Assembly (NCBI GenBank): GCA_027600665.1
Contig: JADGJL010000178.1
Span: forward strand, 1 to 34,609
Length of the DNA: 34,609 bases
Reading direction: 5' to 3'
From: Irineochytrium annulatum
Taxonomy: Eukaryota; Chytridiomycota; Chytridiomycetes; Chytridiales; Chytridiaceae
In this document: positions 1 through 11,085 of the stretch, piece by piece
Layout of the letters: every line of letters begins with the position of its first letter
How positions within the stretch are numbered: the first letter of the stretch is position 1
Made by a program: the position numbers and the translations under genes
The notes under the pieces: model-generated
What the model saw: the letters and a program-made list of their open reading frames with translations, nothing else
Databases searched by the model: none
What the model was told of the DNA's origin: nothing

Positions 1-44
1 TCGCTCCGTGTCTCGTGGGCTCTGAGATGTTTATTATCGACAGA

Positions 45-240
45 CCCTAACCCTAACCCTAACCTTAACCTTAACCCTAACCTTAACCCTAACCTTAACC
101 CTAACCCTAACCCTAATCCTAACTTTGACCTTAACCCATAACCCTAACCCTAACCCTAACCTTAACCTTAACCTTGACCCTGACCTTAACCCTAACCCTA
201 CCTTAACCTTAACCCTAACCTTAACCCTAACCCTAACCCT
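45..240. repeat. telomere-like CCCTAA/CCTTAA hexamer array
   Basis: About 32 tandem hexamers, mostly CCCTAA with many CCTTAA units and a few other variants (TCCTAA, CCTTGA, CCCTGA, one 7-mer). This is the C-rich strand of a TTAGGG-type telomere. Its orientation places the chromosome end to the left. The array does not reach the window edge: positions 1-44 are non-repetitive. It is therefore either interstitial/subterminal or capped by an assembly artefact. Short ORFs on both strands here are only translations of the repeat. Confidence 0.9.
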
Positions 241-610
241 TTGTTGGAGACGCGTTCTCCCGCCCACCTCTCAAACTCGACATCCGGCACTCCGTTTGGC
301 CCCCGCAAGTAACGGAAGATATCTGCGCAGCCCGTGTGCATTCGGAGCTTCACGGGTTGGTTGCTGGGCGGGGCTGGCGCATCTGTTCAATCTGATCAAT
401 CACGTCGGAAAGTGCACTGTCTCACCTGCTCGATCCCAGTCAGCTAAGTTCGTGACAAACGCCTCATCACTCCTAATCTTGCACCCGCAGAGAACGCAGT
501 GGGTCAAGCGTGGCATCTGCTCATCCAAGTCAGCGGCCTGGGTATGAGCGGTTGTTTACCCTCAAGGAAGGTTGTCAATCTTTCCTCGATACCAGCGACG
601 CTGACGATAA

Positions 611-1778
611 GTCGGCGACTTGCTCAATGCATTGCAGCGCCGGACGGGGAAAGACTTACTCCACGCTCTCGACGAGGTCAGAAATCCTACGCCGTAGGCG
701 GGAACATCACCTCCAAAGGCGCGGGCATTCTGGCGTCCCATGGTCAATGGCGCCGGTTCCAGTCCCGCGCGACCCAAAGCCGGCTTCGCAGGGCGCTGGC
801 GCTGAAGGAGAAGCAGGAGCGGAAGGAGGAGAGACGGAGGAAGAAGGGGGCGCGGGCGAGGACTAAGAGCGCTGCGAGGGCGACGCCGAGTGGAGGTATT
901 GGAGGAGGTTAGGGGTGAGTGGAATGTGGAGGACGCGAAGGACGAGGACGGTGGTGGCAAGAGGCGACCGGATGATGGAGAGGATGTTGGAGCTCGGTGG
1001 CGTCAGAATGGAGACCATGTCGATGATGAGGCTGTGGTATTGAGGAAGAGGGCTACGATAGAGGCGAGCGAGGATACGAAGGACCGTTTAGGCGGCCCGG
1101 GGGATATTGTGGATAAGCTGCCTTCAATTGAGGGCGCTACTTCTGCGGACATCGAAGCTGATACGGTCGCACGTGGTGAAAGTGCCCTGAGTGGTCAAGC
1201 TGAGGGCCTTCGCGACATTGTGGATTCACCGAGCATGGCGATATTCGCGACAGACGCGCAGGTCTTCAAATACGAGGGCCTTTCCGCCGACGCCACCTCA
1301 ATCGCGGCTCCAGAATCTTCAATCGCGGGTGAATCCGTCACTGCCGGTGAGTCCTCGCTCACAGTTTTCTCGTGGAACTCTGATGTCGCGATCTCTCAGA
1401 CCACCAGGCCGAAGCCATCTCTCATTCTGATTGAGGATGCCGATGTTCTTCACAACGCGAACAAGGGCTTCTGGGCTGCGGTCGCGAGTCTTATCCATGG
1501 GAGCAAGCGGCCCATCGTGATCACCTGCAACTGTATTTATTTACGTCGTTATATTCCTGCACTTCATTAATGCCAACGCCATTACAGACGACCCCGTGCA
1601 CCCCCAGAATCCGCATCTCACCCATCCGTCCTTCGACGCTATCCTCCTCTCCACCACATCCATGCTGCAGATCCACCACCCGACCCCGGACGAACTGCTT
1701 GTCGAGTTCCTGGCCCACGGGCAATGGGCCGACGCCCAAGATTTCTGCCCGTTGCGGAGCGGTGTGATGGCGACGTAA
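611..1778 (+). pseudogene. ELG1: remnant of an ELG1/ATAD5-like AAA+ clamp-unloader gene
   Basis: Two pieces of an Elg1/ATAD5-type ATPase are visible. ELG1 is the large subunit of the RFC-like complex that unloads PCNA. At 638-679 one frame reads RRTGKDLLHALDEV, like the segment after Walker A in fungal Elg1, and a stop follows at 695. A second frame, open from 890, is acidic and Ser-rich (family members have a low-complexity insert here) and then reads LILIEDADVL near 1421 and KRPIVITCN before 1532, like the Walker B and sensor regions. A GT-AG intron fits at 1533-1587, followed by DPVHPQN and IHHPTPDELL, with a stop at 1776-1778. There is no Walker A, no credible start, and the frame changes between pieces. 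It is probably a decayed or truncated copy. A real gene carrying sequence errors is the alternative. Confidence 0.55.
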
Positions 1779-4594
1779 GGGCAGCCGTCATGCTCGCGCC
1801 AGCCTAGGCGGCGGACATCGGACAAGGTGTCGGGAGGAGGCTAAGGGTGGAAGGGGATGCTGAAGACGGAAGGAGTAATGAGTAAGAGGCGGTGGCGGTC
1901 GGCGGGCCGAACGATGTATTTAGAGAAAGAGGGTCTTGTGAGGTGGACGACATCTCGGAGGTAGCAAGGGAGCTAAATACGGAGGGGCCGGGAGGTCTCC
2001 AGGCAATCGCCGGGTGGCTCGATGTCCGGTCCTGGGCGGACTGCGTGCTAGGGGAGAGTGATTAGGACCAATTCGAGGTACATTACACTTATAACTCCCC
2101 AATGCTATTGCTGTTGCTAAGCGACGTTGTCCGTTAAAACGACAGACTGACGGCCCGGACGTGTTTTGCAACCACACCTGCTTCCTTGGCCTTCCTCCGA
2201 CAACGGAGTCGACGGCCGACGGCGCGGACGGTGGTCCACCGCCGGCGTTCGTGCCGAACGTCAACGCCGACGACTTCCCTGCTGTCCACGGCAGCTTGAT
2301 CTTCAAGCCGTGGCCCGCGACGCACGCGGGAGTTGGTGTGAGCGATTGGATCGTTCGCTGGTCGCGTGCTGCGGACCCGTTTAGCAAGCTTCGACGATGC
2401 GCTCGCGAAGAGGTGGGGTAGCGTCACCAATGCTGCAAGGTAGCGCGGTTATCGTCGGACGGCGTTTACTAACGAGTGTTTTTGTGTACCACAGCGTCGT
2501 CCACATGGCCAAGATTCATCAAGCGAATTCGGCCATTCTCGCGTCATCAACGCTCCTTGAGCGTTCGGCGCCCACTGACGGACGAGATCGTGCGCGGCTC
2601 GTGCCTATGTGCAGCGACGACGAGGCAGAGGTGGCCGAGGTGGCGGAGGCAGCTTACGTAGACGAGGAAGGGGACGGTGGGTGGACTTCACGGAGGTCGA
2701 CGAGGCTGACTCGCGCGTCTACGAGGTATTTTGCCTGGTGCTTATTGACCATGTTGCATTGACTTACCGACTCCTTCCCAGCATTCAATCCTCTTTTAAT
2801 CATTTCGAGCGGTGAAGGATGCCAGAGAAATCGTGGGATTATGGGTAAGATGGCGGACGAGGGCAGCATTAATACTCAATGACCACATGCAGAATCACCG
2901 CGAGCGGAAATGCACTGGTACGGCTACGTGCTCTGGGTCTGTCTAGTTTGAGTTCTAGCGCCAGACCGTCTCTCCCGCTCTTCCCGCCGTCGCAACGTCG
3001 CCACCGCCGGCTCCCGTGCTTCCTGCTCGCCGAGAGGCCATCGGCGGCATGCTGAGGACGCTAGCTTGGCGCGGTACCTTGATGCCAACGACACGGTCAT
3101 GGCCGTGAGGACGGGTGAGAAAGCAGAGGAGTTCTCGGAGGCGATCGGACGCCGGGAGGTCTCGAGACTGCCGTCATTTCGTTCAAGCGCGAGCGGACTA
3201 CGAACAAGAACGACGTCACGGTTGAGAAGCTGCTGCAAGCTGGAGATGGTACGTAGGTGGTAAAATAATTTCTTCGTGCTTCATGACGGTACTCACCGGC
3301 ATTTTATCAGTTGCGAACGTTAGAGGACGAGCTCCACGCGATTTTCGAGCCCGCCCCGAGTCCCGACCGTCGAGCGCCCTTCCCGACGCCTATTCCCTCG
3401 CCGCCAGAGACCTTCAGATGCCACCTCCTCCTCAGCCGACGATGGTGCCGTTTAACTCGCGTTCAAGCCACAGGCTGCAGGCAACCTCTACCAGCTCGAC
3501 AGTCCCGCCCGGGTGGCAACGTCGAAGCAGGGAAAGGCGGTTCGTGTCTTGCATTCACAGATTCGCTGGATTTGGTTTGGGAGAGGGCTGTTGCTGATAT
3601 ATGGATCGCAGCTGTTCAGGATAATGGCAGAGCGACAGGATGCGCTCGGACCAGCTGGATGCACTTTGACCACCCCTCACCAAATATATTCTCATATTTA
3701 CTCTTGCGGCCCACTCGGCATACTTTGAGTTAAAGGAGAAATGCATACGCATAGGAAAAAATTATGGGGTTGAAGTACACATTTTGAAGTTCCGACCGGC
3801 GAGATCAGTCAATGCGAGAAGAGCGTGGGCGACCATCACAGCTGCTATTGTTGAAGGGCCGCCCCGAGGTGGAGCTCGGCGCAACGTCCATTCCGTCAAT
3901 TAATGAAGCAATCTGCATTGATGTATTGCGCATCAGTAATCCCTCCGCGAGACCGCCTACCTCAGGCCATATCGATGCAAGCTGAAGAGATGGCGTGAGT
4001 CACGATAATACCATGCAAGTTGCCAGCGTCATCGACATGAGGGCGCGAGGCTGGGCTTGCCAGAAGCGCCACTAACCGGAGGTCCGCGTGCTTCCTTCGC
4101 GCCGGGGCGTACCCTCGCAACCTTAGCAACCCAGCGTTGCTCTCGGAAGGCCAGGGTGGCCAGCAGGGGCTGGGCTTCTCAACTTCAGCGCGACGAATAT
4201 TTTCCTGTGTTCAGCAAGTCGAACCAGTGGGGTGATCGCCGTACCGGACTTTTCGCTGACGTCCCCTCGACCTCGACGACCAGGGCCTGTTGCCGACCCC
4301 CCGGAGCCCTGATCCAAGCTCCCCCGAAGCTTCTCCCCGCTTCGTCCGCCGCCACCGGTGCTTCGTCCACCCGTCGCTGTTGGATCGCATTTCAATCCGC
4401 CGATCACCGTCTCCCCCCACCGCAACGCAGCGGATCAGGACCCCGCGATCCACTCCCTCTTCCCGGACCTCTTAGCTTTTAAGCACCTCGCTACCTCGCT
4501 AGATCATCAAAAGGAAAACTACTCAACGTCGTTTCCCTACATCTCCCTTCGACCTTTTTGAGCCTTTCCGCTCGCCACCGACTTGATCATCACC
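1779..4594. other. subterminal stretch without an intact gene
   Basis: About 2.8 kb between the ELG1-like remnant and the desaturase. ORFs are short, switch frame and lack family motifs, but parts look coding-derived. Near 2380-2760 there are frames reading SFDDALAKRWGSVTNAA and VVHMAKIHQANSAIL separated by a possible GT-AG intron. Near 3066-3420 a second candidate is listed separately. The last 100 nt or so before 4595 are pyrimidine-rich and fit a promoter and 5' leader for the desaturase. No RNA gene or mobile element was recognised. Confidence 0.4.
3066..3420 (+). pseudogene. unidentified coding fragment with one apparent intron and a frame change
   Basis: One frame from 3066 reads ARYLDANDTVMAVRTGEK and continues as EEFSEAIGRREV. 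The next frame then reads AVISFKRERTTNKNDVTVEK and LLQAGD up to a GTACGT donor at 3249. An acceptor (ATCAG) at 3309-3310 leads into LRTLEDELHAIFEPAP. The composition (charged, helix-like) resembles real protein more than random ORF, but a frameshift near 3155 and the lack of a matching splice phase break it. I do not recognise the family. It may be a decayed gene or part of an intron-rich gene I cannot assemble. Confidence 0.25.
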
Positions 4595-6240
4595 ATGGCC
4601 GCGTCCTCAGTCGCCACGGCCGCGTCCTCGTCACCGGCATCAAAGTACCAACAGCAGTTGCAGCAACCTGTGCAGATGCGCCGGGACTCGATCCCCGCGA
4701 CTTCGACGGCCTCGCTTTCGACTTCCTCGTCCGGTACCTCGAAACCGCTGGCCCAGATCCCGCTGGCCGAGATCAGGAGGAGATGCGATGGCGACAAGGA
4801 GGTCCTGATCATCTTCAGCAACAAGGTTTACAACCTTACAAAGTGGGTCAAGCACCACCCGGGCGGTGATCTGGCTATTTTGCACATGAATGGTAAGTCT
4901 TTGGAGCGATAGGCGGCGGTTTGCGAGCTTGTTGGTCTTTTTTTGGAGACTTAGATGCTAACCTTTTGCTCTTGACTATACAGGCCGAGATGCAACGGAC
5001 GTAATCCTTGCCTACCACCCCGACTGGGCAATCGAGAAGAAAATGCCCCACTTCTGCATCGGCGAGCTCCCGGCCTCCGACATTCTCAACCCGGCGCTTA
5101 CGACGCCCGAGTCCAAGCGTGTCTCGACGTCCTACCGCCTCCTCGACGCCCGCATCCGCCGCATGGGCCTCTACAAGACCGACTTTGGGTTCTACTTTCA
5201 GGAGGCCCTCAAGTTCCTCGTCATCTGGGTATCCGCCATCACCATCGCCTTGCTCTGGCCGTCCTCTACGATCGCCGTCCTGACCTCTGCCTTCCTCTGC
5301 GCCACACTGTGGCAGCAGGCGGCCTTCGTGGCCCACGACGCCGGCCACTCGGGGATCACCCACGACGCCTGGACGGATACGGTCTTTGGCGTCTGCCTCG
5401 GCAATTTCCTGGGCGGCGTCTCTCTCGGCTGGTGGAAGAAGAACCACAACGTCCACCACATCGTCACAAACCACCCGGAGCACGACCCGGACATCCAGCA
5501 CATGCCCTTCCTGGCCGTCACGGCGCGCTTTGCCGAGAGCCTTCACTCGACCTACTACAAGCGCACGATGGATTTCGATGCCCTCGCCCGCACTATGGTG
5601 CCTCTTCAGCACTATCTCTTTTACGTCCTCCTCTGCTTCGGCCGCTTTAACCTCTACGTCAACTCGTGGCAGCACGTCCTCGGAAAGGGCGCCGTCCCCC
5701 ACCGCCGGCTCGAGATGGCCGGGCTTGTTTTCTTTCTGATCTGGTACGGCAGCCTGATGTCTAGGCTTGGGAGCTGGCAGCTGGTCGTCGCCCACATCAT
5801 GGTTAGCCACATGGCGACGATGATCCTGCACGTTCAGATCACGCTTAGCCACTTTGGGATGGACACGAGCGTGCAGGAGGGCGAGACGTACGCCGAGATG
5901 GCGCTAAGGACGAGCATGGACGTCGAGTGCCCGACCTGGATGGACTGGTTCCACGGCGGTCTTCAGGTTTGGTTCCCTGTTTTTCCTTTCGTTACCACCC
6001 TGCTAACTTTCTCTGTTACAGTTCCAGGTCGAGCACCACCTCTTCCCCCGCGTCCCGCGCCACAACCTCCGCCTGATCAAGCCGCTCGTTCAGGAGTTTG
6101 CGCGCGAGAACGGTCTTGAGTTCCACTCGTTCACCTTCACGGAGGGGAATAAGTTCGTCATCAGGCACCTCAGGACGGTCGCGGGCCAGATCAAGGCGCT
6201 TGTGAGCGCGGGTGTGGGTGTTGGAACGAAGATGGACTGA
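4595..6240 (+). CDS. cytochrome b5-fused delta-8 sphingolipid (front-end) desaturase
   Basis: Predicted ER membrane enzyme that puts a double bond at C8 of the long-chain base of ceramides, on the fungal glucosylceramide route. Exons 4595-4892, 4984-5966, 6022-6240 give 499 residues. The start is the ATG in a CACCATGG context. Intron 1 begins GTAAGT, and intron 2 carries a TGCTAAC branch point. The N-terminal cytochrome b5 domain has the haem motif HPGG at 88-91. The desaturase domain has three histidine boxes: HDAGH (217-221), HNVHH (254-258) and QVEHH (429-433). The Gln in box 3 is typical of b5-fused front-end enzymes. The sequence after box 2 (IVTNHPEHDPDIQH) fits fungal sphingolipid desaturases best. 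A delta-6/delta-5 fatty acyl desaturase is the alternative. Nearest intact gene to the telomere-like tract. Confidence 0.93.
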
Positions 6241-7242
6241 GTGTCTCTTCGGAGGAAAGATCGTTTAGTTGGTGGTGTTTTGTTTTATGGTTCTGCATAG
6301 GGTTAGCATAGTGGTGGCCGGAGTTCGTGGCGCCTGTGGGTCCAACGAAAATGTTATCTTCCATTTGTTATTTAGTTCTTAATTTCACTTCATCCTCTCA
6401 CATCCCGCTTTTCGCCCGCACTCTTTTTATCTTTATTGTTAAATCGTATGTGTAGTCTAGTTTTTTCTTAGTGACATAGTGTTGTCCTTTGCCCGCTCTC
6501 CTCGCTGTACACTTGGGTACCCACGACACGTTGACTCGCTCTTCGGTCATTTCATCGTGCGTCGTGCGTCTACTGCTCTAGTCTCACTCTACTATCGTGT
6601 GTCTCCTGCACTGCTTATTCTTGTCGCCGCTTCCGGTCTGAATACCTTGTCTTTGGTTGGATTGTGTCACTGTTTCATTGGATGTCCTTTTCGTCCCCAA
6701 TTGATGATGATAGATTTTGTTCATTCCCTTTTTTTTTTTTCTTTATTTTATGTTGCTTGTTTTTCGATAAAAACACAACAATGCAGTTGTATGATCCGCG
6801 CGCAAGTCCTTGAATGCTTTGAGATGCTCGTAGACTTGCGAAGAAGACCTCGGAAGTTGAGCGGAAAAAACTTTTAACATTTATTAGATTCCTGTACATA
6901 CAATGCACATGTGCACAGAGAACCTAATTTCATTCGTGTTCGTGAACTCAACAAAGACTAGGCTGTTAGGAAAGGGCCAAAGGAATCAAAATATAGAGAC
7001 CAGAACGCAGTAGAGAAACACTATTTGTACACGAATTCGACAGTGCTTCCATCGGGCTATTATGTACCTATCCCATTCGAGATCCTAATGATTCGCGGCA
7101 TCGAAGAAACTGCATAGAGGCGAGGGCTCACATAACTTGTATGTACTCCACCTCAGCTGTAAGCCGCAAAAAATAGGATTGCCGAGTTGTCCAAAAATCA
7201 GTCAGTAAATGCCAACTGTTTTCACAGGTCCACATACGTTCG
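6241..7242. other. intergenic, convergent 3' ends
   Basis: About 1 kb between the desaturase stop and the stop of the minus-strand gene at 7243. It is T-rich on the plus strand (6350-6780) and should hold both 3' untranslated regions. A 132-codon frame at 6479-6877 shows no domain and is cysteine- and aromatic-rich in the manner of pyrimidine-rich noncoding DNA. Nothing else seen. Confidence 0.6.
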
Positions 7243-9339
7243 TCAACCGTCCGCCCTCCCAATCTCCTCCAACTCCAATGCCCTAATCTCGGCCTCCAAC
7301 TGCGCCTCTAGGTCCGCCAGCTTCTCAATCTCGCTCCGGATCCTCTCCTGCTGCTCCTCCTTGGCCCCTTTCCTCCCTCCACCCCTTCCTCCTCCACCAC
7401 CGGCCTTCCTCCTTGTCGCGGGCGGCGCCGGAATCCCCAACACGTCAAACGGGTTCGGTAGCAAGCCACTGGTCGACGACGCGGACGCCGCGGACGCCGC
7501 GGACTTGTTCGACTCGACGGATCCAAGACCGCCTTGCTGCACGCACTGCTTTCCGTCCCCATCATCGATGCGCAGCGTCGACAACATATCCTCCACGGGA
7601 GGCTCGTTCTCCTTCTGCTCAACGACCATCGCGTCCCTTGACCCGGCCTGTGCGCCTCCACCCGCTACAGCACCAACTGCAGCCTCGAATATCAATCTCG
7701 ACGCCCTCGTCCTCACGCCCGTCCGTGCCGCCGCCGGCACGATCGCGGCCTCGGCAACGGGCACGCGCACCCTCTGCGGCGTCGGCACGACCCTCGGTCC
7801 ACCATCCGGCGCCGTCACCGCGATCTGGAAGGGCACGCTCTTGCGCGCCGACGGCGGCACGGTCTGCTGCGCGACCTTGGCGTCCACGTGGGAAGGGACA
7901 CGGAGCGGGCTGCCAAGATGAGCGCCAGGGGTGGGAGGGGCTTGCGCGAGGATTCGGGCAGGCGTGCGGAGGGGTGGGGCCGAGATAGAGCTTGCTGGCG
8001 CCGGTTGAATCGACATTGCAACGGGGACGGGCTGGGTCGCCTCAGCGGCGGGTGCAATGCCAGGAGCGGCGACCGAACCTCCGGGCTTCTGACGGTTAAA
8101 GTGGTCGTTAATGTGGCGCTGGAGTTTCGCGAGGGGCACGTCCTGCGGTGGCTGCGGAGGTGTCGTGTCCGAGGATGGTGGAGCTTGGGCCGCCATGGCC
8201 GCCGCGGCGTCCGGGTTCAAGAGGGCCCAGAGCGTATCCTCCTTCGAGTTGGCAGCTTTTTTCTTCACGACGCGAACGGCGCCAGTGTAGAGGGAAGAGC
8301 GTCGGACGAGGTTGTCCGCCTGTGGGCCAAAACGCAGTAGTAAGAGATAAACATTACCTGATTAAGAAGGGAATATATACGTACATTCGGCTGCCAGATC
8401 TTCTGCACGACGCTCTTCGCCACCCCACCACCCGCAACGCCCAGCACAGCCTTCCTAGACGTCCCCGTCTGGACGTGCGCCAGCGATACCCTCGCGGGCT
8501 TCAACCCCAACGACCTGCTGCCGCCGGGCGTGACCGCCGAGCTCGTCATACGACGGTAGTTCCTCGCTTGTGATTGCGCGGCCTCATCGACGTCACTCGC
8601 CCGCGTCGAGGACAAAATCTCGGCCAACGTTGAGTTGTCGAACCGCTCCTCATCGGGCCTCAGCGGCTCGGGGTCGACGGGTGCCTTAGAGGCGGCCGCC
8701 CGGCGGACGCGAGTGGCGGCGGCGGTTGGACGGGAAGGGCCAGGCGTAGGTTCTGCGGCGGGCTTCTTGGCGGCTGCAGCTTTCGGCGCGGATTTGGCGG
8801 GCGCAGCTCGGGATGTCCTGGACGAAGAGGTGGATGTGGCGGTCGAGCGGGTGGATGCGGCCCGGGAGGAGGCTGGGCGGGAGGAGGAGGTCCTGGACGT
8901 GGTGCTCGAGGAAGCGGAGGCACGAGTGCGGGTGGTGATGACAGCCGACGTAGCCGGAGCGGCGGGCGGTGCAGGTTTAGCTCTGAGGATAACACGCGTT
9001 GATAAACGTCAGCAACACAGCGATCGGTCGTGAGCCAACAACTAGTTCAAACCTTGCCCCAGCAGCCCGACCGCGAGCAGCCCCAACAGCGGCGGACCTC
9101 GCAGTGGCTGCAGACGACACAGATTTCGCCGCTGCCGCCCTCGTCCTGGAGATCGGTGCGGCCGGCTTCGACGCCGCGGCCCTCGTCGTTGACTTCGATC
9201 CCTTCGCCGAGGCCGCTGGCGCCGCCGCGGGCTGACGGGTGCGGGTGGATGCGGTCGTTGCTGCGATGGCAGAGGCTGCGGCGGCCTTCGCAGCGCGGGT
9301 CGTCCGCGTCGTCGGAGGGAGCTTCCATTGGGGATCCAT
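7243..9339 (-). CDS. hypothetical low-complexity basic protein with C-terminal coiled coil
   Basis: Unrecognised. Exons 9339-9053, 8982-8385, 8319-7243 (minus strand) stay in phase and give 653 residues. The first ATG gives MDPQWKL in a good context. The frame extends upstream only to a GTG, so an upstream exon is possible. Residues 1 to about 200 are Ala/Ser/Thr/Arg-rich and basic, probably disordered. A more conserved-looking middle reads RFDNSTLAEIL, then KSVVQKIWQPN (end of exon 2) and LVRRSSLYTGAVRVVKKK (exon 3). A Pro-rich stretch follows. A Gly/Arg patch then leads into a terminal amphipathic helix beginning KEEQQERIRSEIEKL that looks like a short coiled coil. The composition suggests a nuclear, chromatin- or microtubule-associated role, but no family motif supports a name. 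Confidence 0.6.
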
Positions 9340-9960
9340 GGCCAACTGATGCTTTTCGTTCGGACGGCGAAGTTTGAATGCGATGGAGCACACGACGAAT
9401 AACGGCCTTATTCTTGTTTACATCAGAGGTTGTCATCCTGTAGGTACCAGTGCGACGCACTCATCTCGCAGATTTCCGCACGCATTTAAAAATGCTAAAT
9501 CTGCAGAAGCCCCACCGCAAGTCGCGTTCATCTCAGCGCGACTGAAGATTTCGAGCAAGCATAAGAAAAAAGTTAAGTGCGTTTTTACTCCAGCCCTAAG
9601 CTGGAAAAAATAGTCGAGTTAACCAAAACAAACAATTGTTAGATATCTTCATCCAGATTTGGGTAAACTCCGTCGAGATGAGCCGGCGCCTTTGCGCTTG
9701 ATCGAATGACCCGAGTTGGACATCGCCAGTTATTCAGGCATCTATATCTTTATTTCAGGTGTTGACCGCGGCATGACACGACCGCGGTCACCTCTATCGA
9801 GCAGTACATGAGGTCAGGTTTGGGACTTAGAGGGTTGCATAGTTGAGGTTTTAGGGGCGAGGGCTAAAGGTCTAGGTATAGTATAACGATGACAGCGCGT
9901 ATCAACAAGAAAAGCAAGAGGCACATTAAACAAAAGCGAAAGGTTGGTTCAGAAAGCAAT
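9340..9960. other. intergenic: upstream of the 653-residue gene, downstream of PHI-1 copy A
   Basis: About 620 nt with no supported gene. The stretch from about 9735 to 9960 resembles the downstream flank of PHI-1 copy B (about 22635-22866). Both have a CATCT...CTTTATTT block, a GTTGA/GTCGACC block with CGCG(G)(A)CATGACA, a (C)GCGGTC block and ATGAGGTCA. This suggests the duplication included the 3' flank. The rest should hold the promoter of the 653-residue gene. Confidence 0.5.
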
Positions 9961-11085
9961 CTAAGCGACGCAGGAATGGCGTGCGTTAGACCAGAATTGC
10001 TGGACCGTGTAGGTGATGCCGTTACCGCCGAAGGTGGATGCCTGTATGAGGGGAGGAAGAGGGAGGACGTTAAGTAAAAAGCAACGTGTGCAAGTCATAG
10101 TAGCTATCCATCTTCCGTGTGTCCATCCATCCACGCCCTTGTCCATCTACGGTCTACCCAATCATTCCCCTCTTTCACCATCCCCTTGCTTCTCTCAAGC
10201 CAGATAACTAACCTGCATGCCGTTGCAGATGTCAGCGATCTCGCCGTTCGTGGTGTCATACCACGCGAGGGGAGGCGCGTAGACGGTGACGAGGCCGACG
10301 CCAGGGTCCGTCACCATCTCGGTCAGCTCGTGCGAGGCGACGGAGCAGAGGTTGTTGAACGGCGTCGGATTTGAGCCGCAGCCGCCCGCGCACCCCGTGG
10401 TGTATTGATCCGGGATCACGCCGTAGTAGAGGTACTGAACGCCGACGTTCAGGTTCGAGATGTCGAGGGTGCCGTGGTAGGCGCAAAAGTCCACGCAGGA
10501 TTTGGTGCCCTCACGGCTGATGGTGTATTGGGGCCCGAAGTGCATCGGGTAGTACGAGTTAGCCGTGGGACTGATCACGCCGGACTGGATCAGCCAGGTG
10601 AAGTAGGTTTTGATTCCGTCGTCATTCAAGTCGAACGTCTCCGTCGTCGGGTTGGGATCTGTCCAAGCGACGCCGAGCCTGCCGCGCCGGATCCTGGTTG
10701 ACGACGTGCTGTACTCGGACACTGATGATTCGGAACGTAGCGCGTTAAGTACCGCACATGTGCCGTCGATTAACAAAAAGGGAGTAAAGGAGTACGTACG
10801 CTTGTCGAAGTACGATGAGTTCGGGACGCCCTTGTAGAACTCCACAAGCCTGTCCGCGTCCGCGACCGCGCCGTAAAAAACGGGGTTGATGACCACGGAG
10901 CCGATGACGGGCCCGCCGTAGTAAACGAGCTTGGCTGTCGCGCGGCGCTCGAGGTCGCGGATGCCGAGCCGATCCGCAGAGCTTTTCACGTTCACGGGAT
11001 CGGACTTGTAATGCATGCCCCTGATGGTGGCGGACGCGGCCGAGGCGGCCGAGAGAACGAGCGCGGCGACTAAGGTGAAGTGCAT
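9961..11085 (-). CDS. secreted PHI-1/EXORDIUM-like protein, copy A
   Basis: Predicted secreted protein of the phosphate-induced protein 1 (PHI-1/EXORDIUM) family, known from plant cell-wall growth responses; its biochemical activity is not established. Exons 11085-10800, 10721-10213, 10041-9961 give 291 residues. Signal peptide MHFTLVAALVLSAASAASA, then a pro-like stretch ending DLERRA. The family core begins KLVYYGGPVIGSVV. Later come CAYHGTLDI, YYGVIPDQYTTGC and SHELTEMVTDPGVG followed by AWYDTTNGEIADICNG, matching the family's His-Glu / Asp-Pro / Trp-Tyr-Asp block, which looks metal-site-like. The small last exon ends WSNARHSCVA. Closely similar to copy B, about three quarters identical by eye over the first 95 residues. 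A TATA-like site lies about 65 nt upstream of the ATG. Confidence 0.88.

Noticed and set aside
34..547. ORFs through the telomere-like array on both strands
   Set aside because: They translate simple hexamer repeats into alternating residues and have no other support.
630..660. P-loop-like SAGRGKT reading in one frame of the ELG1-like remnant
   Set aside because: It lacks the Gly five positions before the GK, and the overlapping frame RRTGKDLLHALDEV fits Elg1 better.
4057..4482. Plus-strand ORF just upstream of the desaturase
   Set aside because: Low-complexity Pro/Arg/Ser content with no domain; sits where the promoter and leader should be.
4875..5852. 325-codon minus-strand ORF
   Set aside because: It lies antisense to the desaturase exons, is highly charged and lacks motifs; a GC-rich codon shadow.
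6479..6877. 132-codon plus-strand ORF downstream of the desaturase
   Set aside because: Composition reflects T-rich 3' sequence, with no homologous pattern seen.
9340..9393. GTG-initiated N-terminal extension of the 653-residue protein
   Set aside because: Non-ATG start; the ATG at 9339 has a good context.
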